A DNA stretch of 64,000 bases from CAXBDP01 sp963974465 (GCA_049340005.1 JBMPIY010000012.1), one strand, 5' to 3'. Positions 35,093-44,351 are shown, numbered from the stretch's first letter. Notes: a model not told the origin generated them from the letters alone. Translations and numbers: made by a program.

Positions 35093-36394
35093 TCAATTGT
35101 GCATATTGAAAAACTCTGGCCCAAATCGCTCTGCGGCAACTTTGGATAATGCTTCTCTATGATCGGGATGACTTATTTTTATCAATTCCTTTGCTCGCTG
35201 ACGAAGATTTTTCCCATAGAGATAGGCAACACCATATTCAGTTACCACATAATGCATGTGAGCTCTTGTGGTAACAACCCCTGCTCCTTCCTGTAAAAAC
35301 GGCACTATTTTACTCATTCCCTTATTGGTTGCAGAGCACAAAGCAATTATTGGTTTTCCTTCTTCTGAAAGTGATGCACCACGAATAAAGTCCATCTGAC
35401 CACCGACTCCAGAGTATTGATAAGTTCCTATACTATCTGCACAAACCTGCCCAGTGATATCAACTTCGATTGCGCTATTTACAGCTACAACTTTAGGGTT
35501 CATCCTGATTACTTTTGCATCATTTACATAATCTGCTTCCAGAAACATAAATTCAGGATTGTCGTCTATGAAATCGTATAAATCCTGATTGCCAATGGCA
35601 AAGGCAGTGGCAACTTTGCCTCTATGCTTTTTCTTAAACTTATTGGTGATTACACCAGCTTTTAGCAAATCAATTACACCATTGCTAAACATCTCTGTAT
35701 GCACACCCAAATCCTTGTGAGAGTGCAGACTTTGTAATACCGCGTCCGGAATAGCACCAATACCTAATTGAAGGGTAGATTTATCATCGATCAATTCAGC
35801 ACAATATTGACCGATACGTTTCTCGCTTTCACCTATACTTGCTCGGTAATCTACTAATGGCAAATCATCATTCACATCTACCCAATAATTTATTTCACTA
35901 ATATGTAGCACGCCATCTCCTAGCGTACGAGGCATTTTTGGGTTCACTTGAGCAATTACCATTTTGGCATGTTTCACTGCTGAGCGAGCTACATCTACGG
36001 ACACGCCAAGCGAGCAGAATCCATGTTTATCAGGTGGAGATACATGAATAAGTGCGACATCAAGCGGGAGGATGTTTTTCTCGAATAATCTTGAAATTTC
36101 ACTAAGAAAAATCGGAATATAATCGCCTAATCCTTGCTGAATAACTTTACGTACATTAGCCGATACAAATAGCGAATTAATTCTAAATCCTCCCGCTTGC
36201 AAGGCAGAATAGAAATCAATATCTCCCAAGGTACTGATGCTTACTAACTCTATATCCTTCAGTTCATTTCTGCGTTCTAGCAATGCGTTAACCAATGAAA
36301 GTGGCGTGGCTGCGCTTCCTTGAATAAAAACTCTCTGCCCACTTTTTATATGTGAAACTGCCTCTTTTGCTGTTGAAACATGCTTATTTATCAT
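35093..36394 (-). CDS. Acetyl-CoA hydrolase/transferase family protein
   Basis: A 433-residue class I CoA-transferase of the acetyl-CoA hydrolase/4-hydroxybutyrate CoA-transferase group. LQLGIGAIPDAVLQSL, GVHTEMFSNGVIDL, GGQMDFIRGA and the VVTEYGVAYLYGKNLRQRAKELI block are typical. The glutamate that forms the glutamyl-CoA intermediate would be in HTEMF. A role in acetate or short-chain acyl-CoA conversion is likely; the exact substrate is not visible. Single minus-strand gene. Two octamers (36064 template, 36189 coding) lie within 130 bases. Confidence 0.88.
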   Translation of the reverse strand: MINKHVSTAKEAVSHIKSGQRVFIQGSAATPLSLVNALLERRNELKDIELVSISTLGDIDFYSALQAGGFRINSLFVSANVRKVIQQGLGDYIPIFLSEISRLFEKNILPLDVALIHVSPPDKHGFCSLGVSVDVARSAVKHAKMVIAQVNPKMPRTLGDGVLHISEINYWVDVNDDLPLVDYRASIGESEKRIGQYCAELIDDKSTLQLGIGAIPDAVLQSLHSHKDLGVHTEMFSNGVIDLLKAGVITNKFKKKHRGKVATAFAIGNQDLYDFIDDNPEFMFLEADYVNDAKVIRMNPKVVAVNSAIEVDITGQVCADSIGTYQYSGVGGQMDFIRGASLSEEGKPIIALCSATNKGMSKIVPFLQEGAGVVTTRAHMHYVVTEYGVAYLYGKNLRQRAKELIKISHPDHREALSKVAAERFGPEFFNMHN

Positions 36395-36609
36395 ATTTAT
36401 CGTCGTTATTGTTCTTTCACTTGTTAAAATTGAGATTTGAATTTACTAACAAGCCACTCCTTATACCACAATCACGACATATTATTTAGAATATTGACTA
36501 AAGGAAAATGAATGGTGAAATGCACTAAACTTTAATTTGTCCTAAATAATCCCTACCTTAAAAGTGCTTTTTAAATTAAAAAATTAGTATCCACTTAAAA
36601 AAGTTAATT

Positions 36610-36825
36610 ATGAGAAAAGGATTAGGAATTTTTTTAATAGTCTTGGGCGTGGTAGCCTTAGTGTTTGATGGAATTAACTATACTTCAGAAGAAACAATAA
36701 TAGATGCAGGTCCATTAGAAGTTTCTGCTGATAAGGAAAAAACCTTGAGTTGGCCAACCTACGCTGGAGCCATTTTAGCTGTATCCGGTGTGATAATCGT
36801 ATTAGCTGGAAAGAAAAAAAGCTAA
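36610..36825 (+). CDS. Small membrane protein, two helices
   Basis: A 71-residue protein with two membrane segments, GLGIFLIVLGVVALVFDGI (about 4-22) and YAGAILAVSGVIIVLAGKK (about 51-69). A polar loop with TSEETIIDAGPLEVSADKEK lies between them. Similar short proteins, often annotated as hypothetical, are common in Bacteroidota. It has its own upstream gap of about 200 bases. It ends four bases inside the convergent VOC gene end. Function unknown. Confidence 0.72.
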   Translation: MRKGLGIFLIVLGVVALVFDGINYTSEETIIDAGPLEVSADKEKTLSWPTYAGAILAVSGVIIVLAGKKKS

Positions 36826-37217
36826 GCCTCAATAGGTTCTGCAAAGGTGAGAATATAGCCATTGCAATCCTTGAAGGTAAATTCTTTCATGGCATAGAAG
36901 GTTTCTTTAAGCTCTGATACCATTTGAACTTTGTTTTGGAGCTTTTCATAGATACTTTCTATGCCATTTACTTTTATAAACAGTGTTAGCGATGCTCCAG
37001 GCTTTATCGTTTCGAAGGCTGGCAAATCTTCAATCAAACTTTCTCTAGTCTGAAACATAATTTCCATTCCTTCTTTTTTCATCATTGCCCATACAAATGG
37101 GGCTTCTTCAGGAACAGTTTGCACTAGCTCAAAACCTAACTTTTCTTTATAAAATTTGATGGTATAGGCTACATCATTTACCATCAAGTTGGGAGTGAGA
37201 GAATGAATTGTGTACAT
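36822..37217 (-). CDS. VOC superfamily protein (glyoxalase/bleomycin-resistance fold)
   Basis: A 131-residue single-domain VOC protein: TPNLMVNDVAYTIKFYKEKLGFELVQTVPEE is the opening beta-alpha-beta unit, and GYILTFAEPIEA the last strand. The canonical metal ligands of true glyoxalase I are not evident, so resistance or binding functions are as likely as catalysis. Cytoplasmic. Single minus gene overlapping the end of the small membrane protein by four bases on the opposite strand. Confidence 0.83.
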   Translation of the reverse strand: MYTIHSLTPNLMVNDVAYTIKFYKEKLGFELVQTVPEEAPFVWAMMKKEGMEIMFQTRESLIEDLPAFETIKPGASLTLFIKVNGIESIYEKLQNKVQMVSELKETFYAMKEFTFKDCNGYILTFAEPIEA

Positions 37218-37321
37218 AGATTTTTCAAAATTTCCATTAAGATAGATTGTGTAAATGGAAATTCCTTGAAATAAGATTGGAGTAAAGTTGACTAGGACAA
37301 GATTTACACAATTCAGCTAGT

Positions 37322-37732
37322 TCACTTCTGTTCGATACTGATTTGTTTAGTCAGATTTGCAAGTATCTCACTATGTCCCTCAATTGATTGAGCTAATTTT
37401 TTATGGATTTTAATGGCTTGCCAAATTTCTAATTTCAGGATAGTTAGCAAAATTTGTTTATCACGTGCAATTTCCACTATGTCTACCTCCTTTTTAATAC
37501 TGTAGATAAGGTAGTCAAAATACATATCCTCCCGCTCATTTATGAGGTCCCGAGCAGGATCAATCTTATATTTCAAGAACAATTCGTCCACATCTTCCAT
37601 CCGTACTTCTTCTAAGTCTAATGAAGCCAATAAGTTAGATAGATCAGGTAAAAATTGCTCTTTGTCTGGCAAATTGAAAAATCGCCTAAAAAAAGATTTC
37701 TTTGGGATAATATGCCTTTTAAAAAATTTCAT
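37322..37732 (-). CDS. Hypothetical helical protein
   Basis: A 136-residue protein with a very basic N-terminus (KFFKRHIIPKKSFFRRFF). A helical, acidic middle follows (EEVRMEDVDELFLKY, DMYFDYLIYSIKKEVDIVE), then a C-terminal amphipathic helix. No signal or membrane segment and no recognised domain. It carries an octamer copy at 37528 on its coding strand and has no partner gene. The start ATG at 37732 is the only good candidate. Function unknown. Confidence 0.6.
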   Translation of the reverse strand: MKFFKRHIIPKKSFFRRFFNLPDKEQFLPDLSNLLASLDLEEVRMEDVDELFLKYKIDPARDLINEREDMYFDYLIYSIKKEVDIVEIARDKQILLTILKLEIWQAIKIHKKLAQSIEGHSEILANLTKQISIEQK

Positions 37733-37882
37733 TCGCTAAAAATATCACATGAGTTTACGAATATTTCACCAAGTCAATCAAGGCTAATTATATCAACGGA
37801 AAAGAGCGGGAGGATTTCGGTATTTTACTTTTTAAGATAGGCATATATATCCACTTGTATTCCGTACCTTTGCGCCCTGAAA

Positions 37883-39703
37883 ATGAGTATAATGCAGAAA
37901 ATCAGAAACATCGCTATCATCGCTCACGTCGATCATGGCAAAACCACGCTTGTTGATAAAATTATTCATGCTTGTCAAGTGTTTCGCGAGAATCAAGACA
38001 CTGGAGAGCTAATATTGGACAACAATGAGCTTGAAAGAGAAAGAGGGATTACCATTCTTTCTAAAAACGTATCCGTTAATTACAAGGGCGTTAAAATCAA
38101 CATTATCGACACTCCAGGTCACAGTGACTTCGGTGGAGAAGTAGAGAGAGTGCTGAAAATGGCCGATGGCGTATTGCTATTGGTAGATGCATTTGAAGGC
38201 CCTATGCCTCAAACGCGATTTGTGTTAGGCAAGGCTTTGGGTTTAGGCTTAAAACCAATTGTGGTTGTAAATAAGGTTGATAAAGAAAACTGCCGTCCAG
38301 ACGAAGTATATGAGCAAGTATTTGACCTTATGTACAATATCGGTGCTACAGAAGATCAATTAGACTTTGTGACTATCTATGGTTCATCTAAGATGGGCTG
38401 GATGAGTACAGATTGGAAAGATAGAACTGACAATATTTTTCCGTTAATGGATGCGATATTGGAAAACATTCCGGAGGCTCCAGTTCATCAAGGGCCTGCT
38501 CAAATGCAAATTACCTCACTTGATTTTTCTTCATTTACAGGTAGAATTGCGATCGGTAGAGTATATAGAGGCAGCATTAAAGAAGGTGCAAATATGCTGC
38601 TTTCGAAAAGAGATGGTTCTTTCAAAAAAGTGAAAGTAAAGGAAGTGCACCTATTTGAAGGTCTAGGTAAATTGCGCGTTCCTGAAGCATTTGCTGGAGA
38701 TATTTGTGCGGTAGTTGGTATTGAAGGTTTCGAAATCGGTGATACACTTACCGATGCAGAACAGCCTGAAGCATTGCCAAGAATTGCCATAGATGAGCCT
38801 ACTATGAGTATGCTTTTCACCATCAACAACTCGCCATTCTTTGGTAAGGAAGGTAAATTCGTTACCTCCCGCCATTTACGCGATAGATTGATGAAGGAGA
38901 TTGAGAAAAACTTAGCACTACGTGTTGAGACTACAGATTCTGAAGAGAAATTTTTAGTGTTTGGTAGAGGTATTCTTCACTTGTCTATTTTGATCGAAAC
39001 GATGCGTCGTGAAGGTTACGAATTACAAGTAGGTCAACCACAAGTACTTTACAAAGAAATAGATGGCGTGAAATGCGAACCAATTGAAAACTTGGTCGTA
39101 GACGTGCCACAAGAAAGTGCTGGTAAAATTATAGAATTGGCTACACAGCGTAAAGGCGAATTGACCATAATGGAGCCGAAAGGTGACTTGCAGCATTTGG
39201 AATTTAAGATTCCAGCTCGCGGATTGATTGGTCTAAGAAATCAAGCGCTGACTGCCACTCAAGGTGAAGCTGTAATGACGCATAGGTTTATGGGTTATGA
39301 GCCATTCAAAGGCGCTATTCCTGAAAGAATCAATGGTTCAATCATCTCTGTAGATGCTGGCCCATGTACTGCCTATGCAATTGATAAACTGCAAGATCGT
39401 GGCATTTTCTTCGTGAACCCAGGTGAAGAGCTTTATGCTGGCCAAGTAATTGGTGAGCATAGCCGTCAGAACGATTTGGTGGTGAATGTGCAAAAAGGCA
39501 AGAAGCTTTCGAACGTGAGAGCATCTGGAACTGATGATGCAGTGAAAATCGCGCCAGCGAAGAAATTCAGCTTAGAGGAAACACTCGAATACATCCAAAA
39601 GGATGAATATGCTGAAGTTACTCCGCAAAGTATTCGTATGAGAAAAGTGATTCTTGACCATAGTGCTAGAGACAGAAGCGAAAAGAAAACTGGTGATTAT
39701 TAA
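37883..39703 (+). CDS. typA: Ribosome-associated GTPase TypA/BipA
   Basis: A 606-residue translational GTPase. G1 is AHVDHGKTTL, the switch I region RERGITI, G3 DTPGHSDFGGEVERVL and G4 NKVDK. Domains II, III, V and the BipA-specific C-terminal region are all present (GELYAGQVIGEHSRQNDLVVNV). TypA assists ribosome assembly and stress adaptation, including cold growth. A TACCTTTG at 37865 fits a -7 element just before the start. Single gene followed by a terminator. Octamer at 38865 (template). Confidence 0.95.
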   Translation: MSIMQKIRNIAIIAHVDHGKTTLVDKIIHACQVFRENQDTGELILDNNELERERGITILSKNVSVNYKGVKINIIDTPGHSDFGGEVERVLKMADGVLLLVDAFEGPMPQTRFVLGKALGLGLKPIVVVNKVDKENCRPDEVYEQVFDLMYNIGATEDQLDFVTIYGSSKMGWMSTDWKDRTDNIFPLMDAILENIPEAPVHQGPAQMQITSLDFSSFTGRIAIGRVYRGSIKEGANMLLSKRDGSFKKVKVKEVHLFEGLGKLRVPEAFAGDICAVVGIEGFEIGDTLTDAEQPEALPRIAIDEPTMSMLFTINNSPFFGKEGKFVTSRHLRDRLMKEIEKNLALRVETTDSEEKFLVFGRGILHLSILIETMRREGYELQVGQPQVLYKEIDGVKCEPIENLVVDVPQESAGKIIELATQRKGELTIMEPKGDLQHLEFKIPARGLIGLRNQALTATQGEAVMTHRFMGYEPFKGAIPERINGSIISVDAGPCTAYAIDKLQDRGIFFVNPGEELYAGQVIGEHSRQNDLVVNVQKGKKLSNVRASGTDDAVKIAPAKKFSLEETLEYIQKDEYAEVTPQSIRMRKVILDHSARDRSEKKTGDY

Positions 39704-39736
39704 TAGTTTATAGCTATTAAAATTTATAGATTAAAA

Positions 39737-39764
39737 AGACTATCCTACACAGGGTAGCCTTTTT
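39737..39764 (+). terminator. Terminator after typA
   Basis: CTATCCT and AGGGTAG pair (with one G-T) around ACAC, followed by CCTTTTTT. The position 34 bases after the typA stop fits a Rho-independent terminator. Confidence 0.7.
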
Positions 39765-39770
39765 TGCTTT

Positions 39771-40153
39771 TAGATAATGGCTCAGTAGATAGTTAATAAA
39801 CATGATAAGGTTAGTAAAATTATGCCATTAAGAAAATTCTAGATATATAAAATTAAATCAATAGTTAATTGTAAATGTGATTGTCCTCCAAAACCCTTTA
39901 TGGAAGTAATAATACGGTTCATATAAATATATTTAGCCTCCTTTATTTTTTTGGTCATATATTTACAGTTATCGTCCGAAAAAGTAACTAATTAACATTA
40001 TGTGGTAATTTATCTTAAATCAAAAAGACAAATTCATTTTAGCCATTATCAAAAACACTTTTTCACAACAACGTGTAGTAATAAATTTATTTCTTAGATC
40101 ATTGCCTAACAATTTGATCAACAACAGAAAACATATTTAATTTTTAAAGATTT
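39771..40153. other. AT-rich intergenic region with no gene found
   Basis: About 380 bases of strongly AT-rich sequence with no reading frame of credible content and no clear hairpin. It presumably holds the promoter of the methyltransferase-like gene, but I cannot point to convincing elements. Confidence 0.5.
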
Positions 40154-40906
40154 ATGGCTTTACAGGAAGAATTAGAGAAGCAAGGCGTTTGGTTATTTAG
40201 GTAATGAGGTGTTCTACCGATGGTGATTTTGGCAATAGGTGCAATTCTATACCTCAGGTCTCAATTTTACCCCCATTTATACTTTTTACAAAACGTTAGG
40301 TATGAATTCTATTTTGAAATGTTCTGTCTTGCAATAAGCTTAGGAGGCTTGGCAATTCGAATTTATACCGTTGGCAATACACCAAAAAACACTTCTGGCA
40401 GAAATGTAAAAGAGCAAGTAGCAGATGAATTGAATACCACTGGAATATATTCCATTGTAAGACATCCTTTGTACTTAGGTAATTTTTTCATTTGGTTAGG
40501 GCCAGCCATACTTACAGGACACTTTTGGTTTGTGATTGCTTTTTGCTTGTTCTATTGGGTTTATTACGAAAGGATTATGTTTGCCGAAGAGCAATTTCTG
40601 CGCAGAAAATTTGGCGTTAAATACCAAGAATGGGCTTCAAAAACTCCTGCATTTTTTCCAAATTTCTCGTTATTTAAGAAATCTACTTTGTCTTTCAGCT
40701 GGAAGAAGGTTTTGAAAAAGGAGAAAAATGTATTAGCAGGAATTTTCTTACTCTTCACCATTTTTGATCTTGCCTGTGGCTTGATGGACAAAACCCATCA
40801 AATCAATTACTTTCTGCTTTCAGCATGTCTTCTTACTGGCGTAATGTATGCTATTCTTAAGTATTTAAAGAAGAAAACAACAGTTTTGGATGAAGATGGA
40901 CGTTAA
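40154..40906 (+). pseudogene. Isoprenylcysteine-methyltransferase-like membrane enzyme with tandem in-frame stops
   Basis: The reading frame begins ATG at 40154 (MALQEELEKQGVWLFR) and then meets TAA TGA at 40202-40207. The same frame immediately continues GVLPMVILAIGAILYLRSQ to 40906. The downstream 228 residues have several membrane helices and the family motif GIYSIVRHPLYLGNFF..G, with YYERIMFAEEQFLRRKFGVKYQEW, as in isoprenylcysteine O-methyltransferase and lipid A phosphate methyltransferases (LmtA type). Both parts fit the family's usual N-terminus, so the stops interrupt one gene. Re-initiation at the ATG at 40220 could still yield a shortened protein. Function likely compromised. Confidence 0.7.
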
Positions 40907-41012
40907 TATCTTGAGTCAAGTATTAATTGCTAAATTGGGATTATAAAATAATCGATTAGCCAGAGGCTTTCAATTTGCACTTTTGCTGAACTACTTCATA
41001 CATCAAATCCAT

Positions 41013-41300
41013 ATGAATCTAGAGCAATTACATCCAACTGAAAAAGAAGTCTCCGCACAAAAATTGTTTTCTGGTGAAGTGGGGTCAGCCACTTCTATTC
41101 AACTGCAAGAAGACGGAAAATTGAAAGAACATCTCACAAAAACCCCTGCACTACTTATTTGTATTTCAGGCTTGGTTCGTTATGAAGATGAAACAAAGAA
41201 AGAGATTGACTTAGAACCTAATGACTATATTCATATCGAACCTAATGTAAAGCATTGGTTAATAGCCTCTGAAAAATCTCAGTTGATATTACTGAAATAG
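41013..41300 (+). CDS. Small cupin-domain protein
   Basis: A 95-residue protein with a single cupin-like barrel: LKEHLTKTPALLICISGLVRYEDETKKEIDLEPNDYIHIEPNVKHWL. The PNVKHW segment matches the end of cupin motif 2; the first histidine pair of motif 1 is only partly present (EHLTK). The ATG at 41013 is preferred; the upstream frame lacks a good start. No neighbour suggests a role. Possible small regulator or binding protein; function unknown. Confidence 0.72.
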   Translation: MNLEQLHPTEKEVSAQKLFSGEVGSATSIQLQEDGKLKEHLTKTPALLICISGLVRYEDETKKEIDLEPNDYIHIEPNVKHWLIASEKSQLILLK

Positions 41301-41643
41301 ATATTAGCTAAGTATAAGAACAACATCTTTAGAAGTACTCCATTAAAATTGGAATACAGAAATCTAAGATTTTGATTGTTCTGATTGCTAATTTCTTACA
41401 CTAGCGGAAAGAAAATTGTTAGCTAACCCAAAGCCAATGCTTTCCCTATTGTACATCCAAATATAATTTACTAGGTTTAATCCGACCTTATACACTCCTA
41501 TCAATCAGCCCTTTTGAATAAAATACAGAAAGAGTAAGCTGGTTCAGTTTTTTGAAAGCGGGAGGTGAAAAGGAATCAAATAAGCAAAACATGACCACCT
41601 GAAATAGTTAATAATCAATATCGACCACTTCAATAATACCACC
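41301..41643. other. Intergenic region with one octamer copy
   Basis: About 340 bases without a credible gene. It contains one GCGGGAGG copy (41558-41565), one of only five outside genes. No hairpin or promoter is clear enough to call. Confidence 0.5.
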
Positions 41644-42033
41644 ATGACAACACCATCAAAAAATCCTTTCACTTGGGTAGAAATCTATGTAGATGATATG
41701 AGCAGAGCTCAGAAATTCTACGAAGCAGTATTTGAAGTCCAGTTAGTAGAAATGCCGACGGAGGGAATGGGCGATTTACAAATGCTATGCTTCCCTTGGG
41801 CAGAAAAAGAACCCAACATTAGCGGTGCTTTAGTAAAAATGGAAAATATGTCCCCAGGCCCAGGTGGTACTTTAGTTTATTTCACCTGTGAAGATTGCTC
41901 CGTAGAAGAGGGTCGAGTAGAAACAGCGGGAGGAAAAGTACTACAAGCTAAAATGCCCATTGGCGAACACGGTTTCTGCTCCATAATAATGGACACCGAA
42001 GGAAATCATATTGGATTACATTCGATGGGGTGA
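41644..42033 (+). CDS. VOC superfamily protein (glyoxalase-like)
   Basis: A 129-residue VOC protein of the PhnB/hydroxylase-like type: FTWVEIYVDDMSRAQKFYEAVF opens the fold, AKMPIGEHGFCSIIMDTEGNHIGLHS closes it, and GGTLVYFTCEDC lies in the middle. The PIGEHGF..DTEGN.IGLHS end is characteristic of this subgroup. Metal binding uncertain. Cytoplasmic. An octamer copy (41926) encodes AGGK. A hairpin follows at 42065. Confidence 0.85.
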   Translation: MTTPSKNPFTWVEIYVDDMSRAQKFYEAVFEVQLVEMPTEGMGDLQMLCFPWAEKEPNISGALVKMENMSPGPGGTLVYFTCEDCSVEEGRVETAGGKVLQAKMPIGEHGFCSIIMDTEGNHIGLHSMG

Positions 42034-42064
42034 GGGCATTCTAATAAAAGAGCTCCAAGCCTTC

Positions 42065-42105
42065 AAAGTGAGTTACCCTTGGTTGAACCAATGGCAACTC
42101 ACTTT
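42065..42105 (+). terminator. Long hairpin after the VOC gene
   Basis: AAAGTGAGTT and AACTCACTTT form a perfect ten-base outer stem, and inner ACCCTTGG/CCAATGG pairing is possible. The following T-run is weak (ATTAAG), so termination is likely but not certain. Confidence 0.55.
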
Positions 42106-42142
42106 ATTAAGTAAGAAATTTAAAACAATGAACTTGATCTAA

Positions 42143-42156
42143 CAACATATATGTTG
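42143..42156. promoter_or_regulatory. Palindromic operator of the Xre/RES toxin-antitoxin pair
   Basis: CAACATATATGTTG is a perfect 14-base palindrome, 26 bases before the antitoxin start, and another CAAC half-site follows at 42165. Xre-type antitoxins usually repress their own promoter at such palindromes; binding here is inferred. Confidence 0.6.
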
Positions 42157-42182
42157 CATATTTACAACAAAAATACTGCAAT

Positions 42183-42683
42183 ATGGAAGCCACCAAATCA
42201 AGTACGAAGCCTTTTGATACCAAAAAAAGCATTAGAAAAGTAGCAAGAATCAAAGAGCAGAAAAGAGTATGGGCTATTAATTCTGATGGAAGATCCTTTG
42301 AGTGGTCAGGCAAAATGGAGCGAGTTTCGGTAATAAGAGAAGGAATTCCATATCAGTATATTGAAATAATAAGTGAAAAACTCAATCTACCAGTAAAGTC
42401 AATTCTAACAATCTTTGGAATCCCTCAAACCACTTACAACAAGAAGAAGAGTGAGCACGCATTACTCGATAGCAGAGATAGTGAATTAATCATTTTGATC
42501 ACTGAGTTGATTGATTACGGTTTAGAGGTATTTAATGACGAAAAAGATAAATTTCAAAGATGGCTTAAGAAACCAAACCTTGCTCTTGGAGGAAACACAC
42601 CAATTAACTTATTAGATACCACCACTGGTATAGAGGAGGTTAAGAATAGCTTGAATAGAATAGAATTTGGAAATTTTGCATAA
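42183..42683 (+). CDS. Xre/MbcA/ParS-type antitoxin
   Basis: A 166-residue antitoxin partner of RES toxins. An N-terminal helical DNA-binding half includes REGIPYQYIEIISEKLNLPVKSILTIFGIPQTTYNKKK (about 57-94). A C-terminal toxin-binding half (DUF2384) with ELIDYGLEVFNDEKDKFQRWLKKPNLALGGNTPINLLDTTTG follows, the last segment being the family hallmark. The stop overlaps the RES start by one base, typical of such operons. The palindrome upstream fits autoregulation. Cytoplasmic. Confidence 0.9.
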   Translation: MEATKSSTKPFDTKKSIRKVARIKEQKRVWAINSDGRSFEWSGKMERVSVIREGIPYQYIEIISEKLNLPVKSILTIFGIPQTTYNKKKSEHALLDSRDSELIILITELIDYGLEVFNDEKDKFQRWLKKPNLALGGNTPINLLDTTTGIEEVKNSLNRIEFGNFA

Positions 42684-43153
42684 TGCGTGTTTATAGAGTC
42701 GAAAGAGCAAAATACCTAAAAACCACCTTATCTGGCATAGGGGCTTCTATGGCAAAAGGCTATCGATGGAATAGCCAAAACACGAAACTTGTTTACACTT
42801 CCGAAAGTCGAGCTTTAGCTACATTAGAAGTATCTGTTCATTTAGATCTCAGCGAGGATTTACCATTGGATAGGTACTATATTGAAATTGATGTCCCAGT
42901 TGACTTGGCCATTCTTGAAGTAGACATTAAGGATCTACCAGATGACTGGAATGCAAAACCACCAACCCTCACCACGCAAACTATTGGAGATGATTTTGTA
43001 ATTCAAAATGAAGCTGCCATACTAAAAGTACCTAGCAGCATCGTAATACAAGAATATAATTACCTAATAAACCCAAACCATCCTGAAGCTAAAAGGATAA
43101 AAGTAGTTAGCAAAACTCCGATGATATTTGATCAAAGGTTGAAGGAAAATTAA
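42683..43153 (+). CDS. RES-domain toxin (NAD+ phosphorylase family)
   Basis: A 156-residue RES-domain protein. Family features: MRVYRVERAKYLKTTLSGIGASMAKGYRWN (with the R-x-W substrate region), YTSESRALATLEVSVHL, and NEAAILKVPSSIV, which name the conserved Arg, Glu and Ser of the RES fold. Characterised RES toxins deplete NAD+. It begins on the last base of the antitoxin stop, so expression is coupled. No sign of damage. Toxicity is inferred from the family. Confidence 0.9.
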   Translation: MRVYRVERAKYLKTTLSGIGASMAKGYRWNSQNTKLVYTSESRALATLEVSVHLDLSEDLPLDRYYIEIDVPVDLAILEVDIKDLPDDWNAKPPTLTTQTIGDDFVIQNEAAILKVPSSIVIQEYNYLINPNHPEAKRIKVVSKTPMIFDQRLKEN

Positions 43154-43274
43154 GATTAAAAAATTGCGACTTCAACCAAACTTCTTGCATAATCATTTTA
43201 CCTCAAGTAATAGTCTGAGACAACAGTACCCAACTAAACCTCCCAAAAAGCCTAGCCTTCCCACATCAGGTCAT

Positions 43275-43318
43275 CTATCTGCGGGCATCTGCGGGAGAAA
43301 AAATTTACCCGCAGATAG
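43275..43318. repeat. Inverted repeat between RES toxin and aroF
   Basis: CTATCTGCGGG (43275-43285) and CCCGCAGATAG (43308-43318) are perfect 11-base inverted arms around 22 bases that contain a further GCATCTGCGGGAG. It may be a convergent terminator or a short dispersed repeat; the right arm ends 13 bases from the aroF stop. Confidence 0.55.
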
Positions 43319-43330
43319 CGCAGATTTACA

Positions 43331-44341
43331 TCAAAGACTCTCTCTCAAATCCAAAACCTTCCTTATTCGCTCATTCAATCTAGCAGATTCAGCAAAATCT
43401 AAGGTCTGCTGTCCATCACTGAAGGCTTCTTCTGGCTTTTGGTGCGTTTCGTAGATGATGCCATCCGCACCAGCCATTATTGCTGCCAATGCCATCGGCT
43501 CCACATATTCGCGGATACCAATACCATGACTAGGATCTACCACTATCGGCAAATGGGTTTTCTCTTTCAAGATCGGTACAGCGTTTAAATCCAGTGTATT
43601 ACGGCTAGCACGCTCATACGTACGAATACCCCTTTCACATAAAATCAATTTCTCATTTCCGCCAGAGAAGATATACTCAGCAGAATAAAGAAGTTCATCG
43701 ATAGTACCAGAAATACCTCTTTTTAGCATTACTGGTTTGTCCACTTTACCAAGTTCATCGAGCAGATTATAGTTCTGTGTATTTCTAGCTCCCACTTGGA
43801 AAATATCTACATAATCGTACATCTCCTCAATCTGGCTCACTTGCATCACCTCGGTGATAATGTGCATATCATTTTCTTTGGCAATCTGATACCACAATTT
43901 AAGGCCATCTATACCCAAACCTCTAAAGCTATAAGGAGAACTTCTTGGCTTAAATACGCCACCGCGCATTATGCGCACACCTTGTGATTTCAAATGCTCG
44001 ATAGTCAACCTAATCTGCGATTCATTTTCTATTGAGCAAGGACCTGCCATCACAGCAAAATTACCCTCTCCTATCGAGAGAGAGCCATTTAGCTTGATCA
44101 CTGTCGGCTCAATTTTCCACTTGCGCGACACTAGTTGAAAATCGTCGGAAACCATGTGTATATCTTTGATTCCCTCCATATTTCCAAAAGAGCGGATATC
44201 AAAATCTTTCTTGCCCATGCCTACCAAGTATTCGCCCATTTGGGTTTTCACTATGGTAGATTTATATTTTACATCAGCCACTTTTTGTAAAATTTCTTCT
44301 CTCTGTGTGGCAGTTATTTCTGGTGTAAATTGAATGATCAT
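43331..44341 (-). CDS. aroF: 3-deoxy-7-phosphoheptulonate (DAHP) synthase
   Basis: A 336-residue DAHP synthase of the type with an N-terminal ferredoxin-like regulatory domain (about 1-70). The (beta/alpha)8 core contains FAVMAGPCSIENESQ, RGGVFKPRSSPYSFRGLG and PIVVDPSHGIGI. It catalyses the first committed step of the aromatic pathway. Its place at the end of the trp operon, 10 bases after trpA, means aromatic precursor supply is under the same attenuator as tryptophan synthesis. Full length. Confidence 0.94.
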   Translation of the reverse strand: MIIQFTPEITATQREEILQKVADVKYKSTIVKTQMGEYLVGMGKKDFDIRSFGNMEGIKDIHMVSDDFQLVSRKWKIEPTVIKLNGSLSIGEGNFAVMAGPCSIENESQIRLTIEHLKSQGVRIMRGGVFKPRSSPYSFRGLGIDGLKLWYQIAKENDMHIITEVMQVSQIEEMYDYVDIFQVGARNTQNYNLLDELGKVDKPVMLKRGISGTIDELLYSAEYIFSGGNEKLILCERGIRTYERASRNTLDLNAVPILKEKTHLPIVVDPSHGIGIREYVEPMALAAIMAGADGIIYETHQKPEEAFSDGQQTLDFAESARLNERIRKVLDLRESL

Positions 44342-44351
44342 AATAAAAAGC

